Below, in pieces: positions 62,853 through 64,000 of a stretch of DNA of 64,000 nucleotides. The translations under genes were made by a program, and so were the position numbers. The notes beneath the pieces are model-generated. The model did not search any database, was not told the origin of the DNA, and worked only from the letters and a program-made list of their open reading frames with translations. Source of the stretch: Bostrychus sinensis (taxonomy: Eukaryota > Chordata > Actinopteri > Gobiiformes > Eleotridae); NCBI GenBank assembly GCA_020698575.1, contig CM036257.1, positions 20,041,520 to 20,105,519 on the forward strand, given 5' to 3'. Positions within the stretch are counted from its first letter, which is position 1; each line of letters starts with the position of its first letter.

Positions 62853-63816
62853 CAGAGGTGGAAAGAACAGTCACTAGAGTATTTTACTTACAAACATGAG
62901 TACACTTTCTAAAGTATACCTTTACTTGACTAGATATTTAAGAAAAATACTACTTGCTCAGGTAAACTTTTATAATCTGAATATGAGCATTTTTTAACGT
63001 TGGTCACAAAATGGGTAGTAGCAGTAATAATAGCAGTAGTAGGAGTATGTAGTGGTATAAGTAGTTGTTAGCAGTAGTTGTAGTGTTGCAGAAGCAGTAA
63101 TAGTGGTAATAGTTGCAGTAAGACTAGTAGTAGTAGTAGTAGCAGTATTATTATTAGTAGCAGTAGTATTAGTAGTAGAAGCTCTAAAAGTGCTAATAGC
63201 ACTAGTAGCAAGACTAGTAGTAGTGGCAGTATTAATAATATTATTATTCATAGTACTAGTAAGAGTAGTAGTCGTAGCCCTAGAAGTAAGTACTAATGTG
63301 GTAATAGTTGTAGTAAGACTAGTAGTAGTGGCAGTATTATTACTAGTAGAAGTAGTACTAGTAATAATAGTACTAGTAGTACTACTAGTAGTAGTATTAG
63401 CAGCAGCATTAGTAGTATTAGTAGTAGTAGCCCTAGAAGTACTAATCATAGTAGCAAGACTAGTAGTAGTAGTGGCAGTATTATTAGCAGCAGTAGTAGT
63501 AGTCCTAGAAGTACTAGCAGAAGTAGCAAGACTTGTAGTAGTGGCAATATTAGTAGTAGTAGTAGAAGTAGTAGTAGTAGCCCTAGACATTTTAATAGTA
63601 GTAGCAAGACTAGTAGTAGTGGCAGTATTATTATTAGTAGTAGTAATAGTAGTCATGTAGTCATAGTAGTGGTAGTAACAGCAAGTATTTTGAACTTTAG
63701 ACTTACTTTTAAGTAATATTTTTGTTTTTGTAGTTTTACTTCTGCTTGAGTAATATTATTTTGAAGTAACAGTACTTTCACTAGAGCACATATTTGGAGT
63801 ACTTGTTCCACCTCTG
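62853..63816. mobile_element. AGAGGTGGA MITE carrying a TAG trinucleotide array
   Basis: The ends CAGAGGTGGA and TCCACCTCTG are perfect 10-bp inverses. Subterminal arms (gagtacactttctaaagta... and ...ttggagtacttgttccac) also face each other. Between them, 62995-63680 is an imperfect TAG/GTA array. Flanking sequence (agacaga and acacaga) resembles a decayed target duplication. Confidence 0.65.
62995..63680. repeat. TAG/GTA trinucleotide array inside the MITE
   Basis: About 690 bp of TAG triplets with a recurring longer unit 'agcaagactagtagtagtggcagtatta', seen at least six times. It grew by duplication of a roughly 60-90 bp block, not only by slippage. It opens long spurious reading frames on both strands. 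Confidence 0.8.
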
Positions 63817-64000
63817 CACACAGATATAGATATTTAAACAGAGACAATACAATGCTGTAAGTACTGGAATAATTTAAGGTAAACAAAATGTCTACAATCT
63901 TTTCCCCAAAGGCTATGAATTACCATCCAATGCTGTTTTTACACTAATTAGGCTTGGAGCTGCTCTGTACAGTCAGCAAACAGAGACAGAAACACAAATG

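Noticed and set aside
62994..63660. Long overlapping open frames of 220 (minus) and 185 (plus) codons
   Set aside because: Both are produced by the TAG array inside the MITE at 62853-63816. Thr/Ala/Ser-only and Val-only compositions are not protein-like.

Overview
This is vertebrate nuclear DNA, almost certainly from a teleost fish. Genes are split into short exons with GT/AG junctions, coding density is low, and introns are packed with small DNA transposons, tRNA-derived SINEs and simple repeats of the kind common in ray-finned fish. No bacterial operon, phage, CRISPR or viral structure is visible. No previously undescribed multi-gene system is evident. The novelty here lies in transposon architecture and in a few gene-level oddities.

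Four protein-coding genes, all on the minus strand, are recognised by exon-by-exon translation with matching splice phases. Reading 3' to 5' along the window they are: tmem214 (1 to about 6.9 kb, N-terminal 9 exons, the rest off the left edge); mapre3 (about 7.46-15.7 kb, complete, 267 codons); dpysl5 (about 17.0-42.3 kb, complete coding region of 563 codons in 13 coding exons, with a 5' untranslated exon about 12 kb upstream); and dnmt3a (about 44.3 or 49.9 to beyond 61 kb, 17 exons covering the PWWP, ADD and methyltransferase domains, with N-terminal exons off the right edge). DPYSL5, MAPRE3 and TMEM214 are also neighbours in that order on human 2p23, with DNMT3A further away, so this is an ancient syntenic block. 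The four genes do not form a pathway. They are an ER membrane protein, a microtubule plus-end tracker, a neuronal collapsin-response mediator and a de novo DNA methyltransferase.

The last dnmt3a exon carries one extra base that shifts the frame 18 codons before the expected stop. This is most likely an assembly or sequencing error, but could be a real allele or pseudogenisation.

Layout by region: 0-7 kb tmem214 with a TTAA-flanked MITE; 7-15.7 kb mapre3, with a hAT-like MITE (13.5-14.3 kb) in its 5' intron and an NRF1-type palindrome at its promoter; 15.7-17 kb intergenic; 17.8-30.3 kb dpysl5 coding exons with SINEs and a LINE tail; 30.3-42.2 kb the dpysl5 leader intron, dominated by 11-bp minisatellite arrays, hAT-like elements, a long TAG trinucleotide array and a hAT-like MITE with a perfect 8-bp duplication; 42.2-42.5 kb the dpysl5 promoter; 42.5-49.9 kb intergenic DNA and the dnmt3a 3' region with SINEs; 49.9-61 kb dnmt3a exons with intronic MITEs; 61-64 kb repeats, including a MITE with a trinucleotide array inside it.
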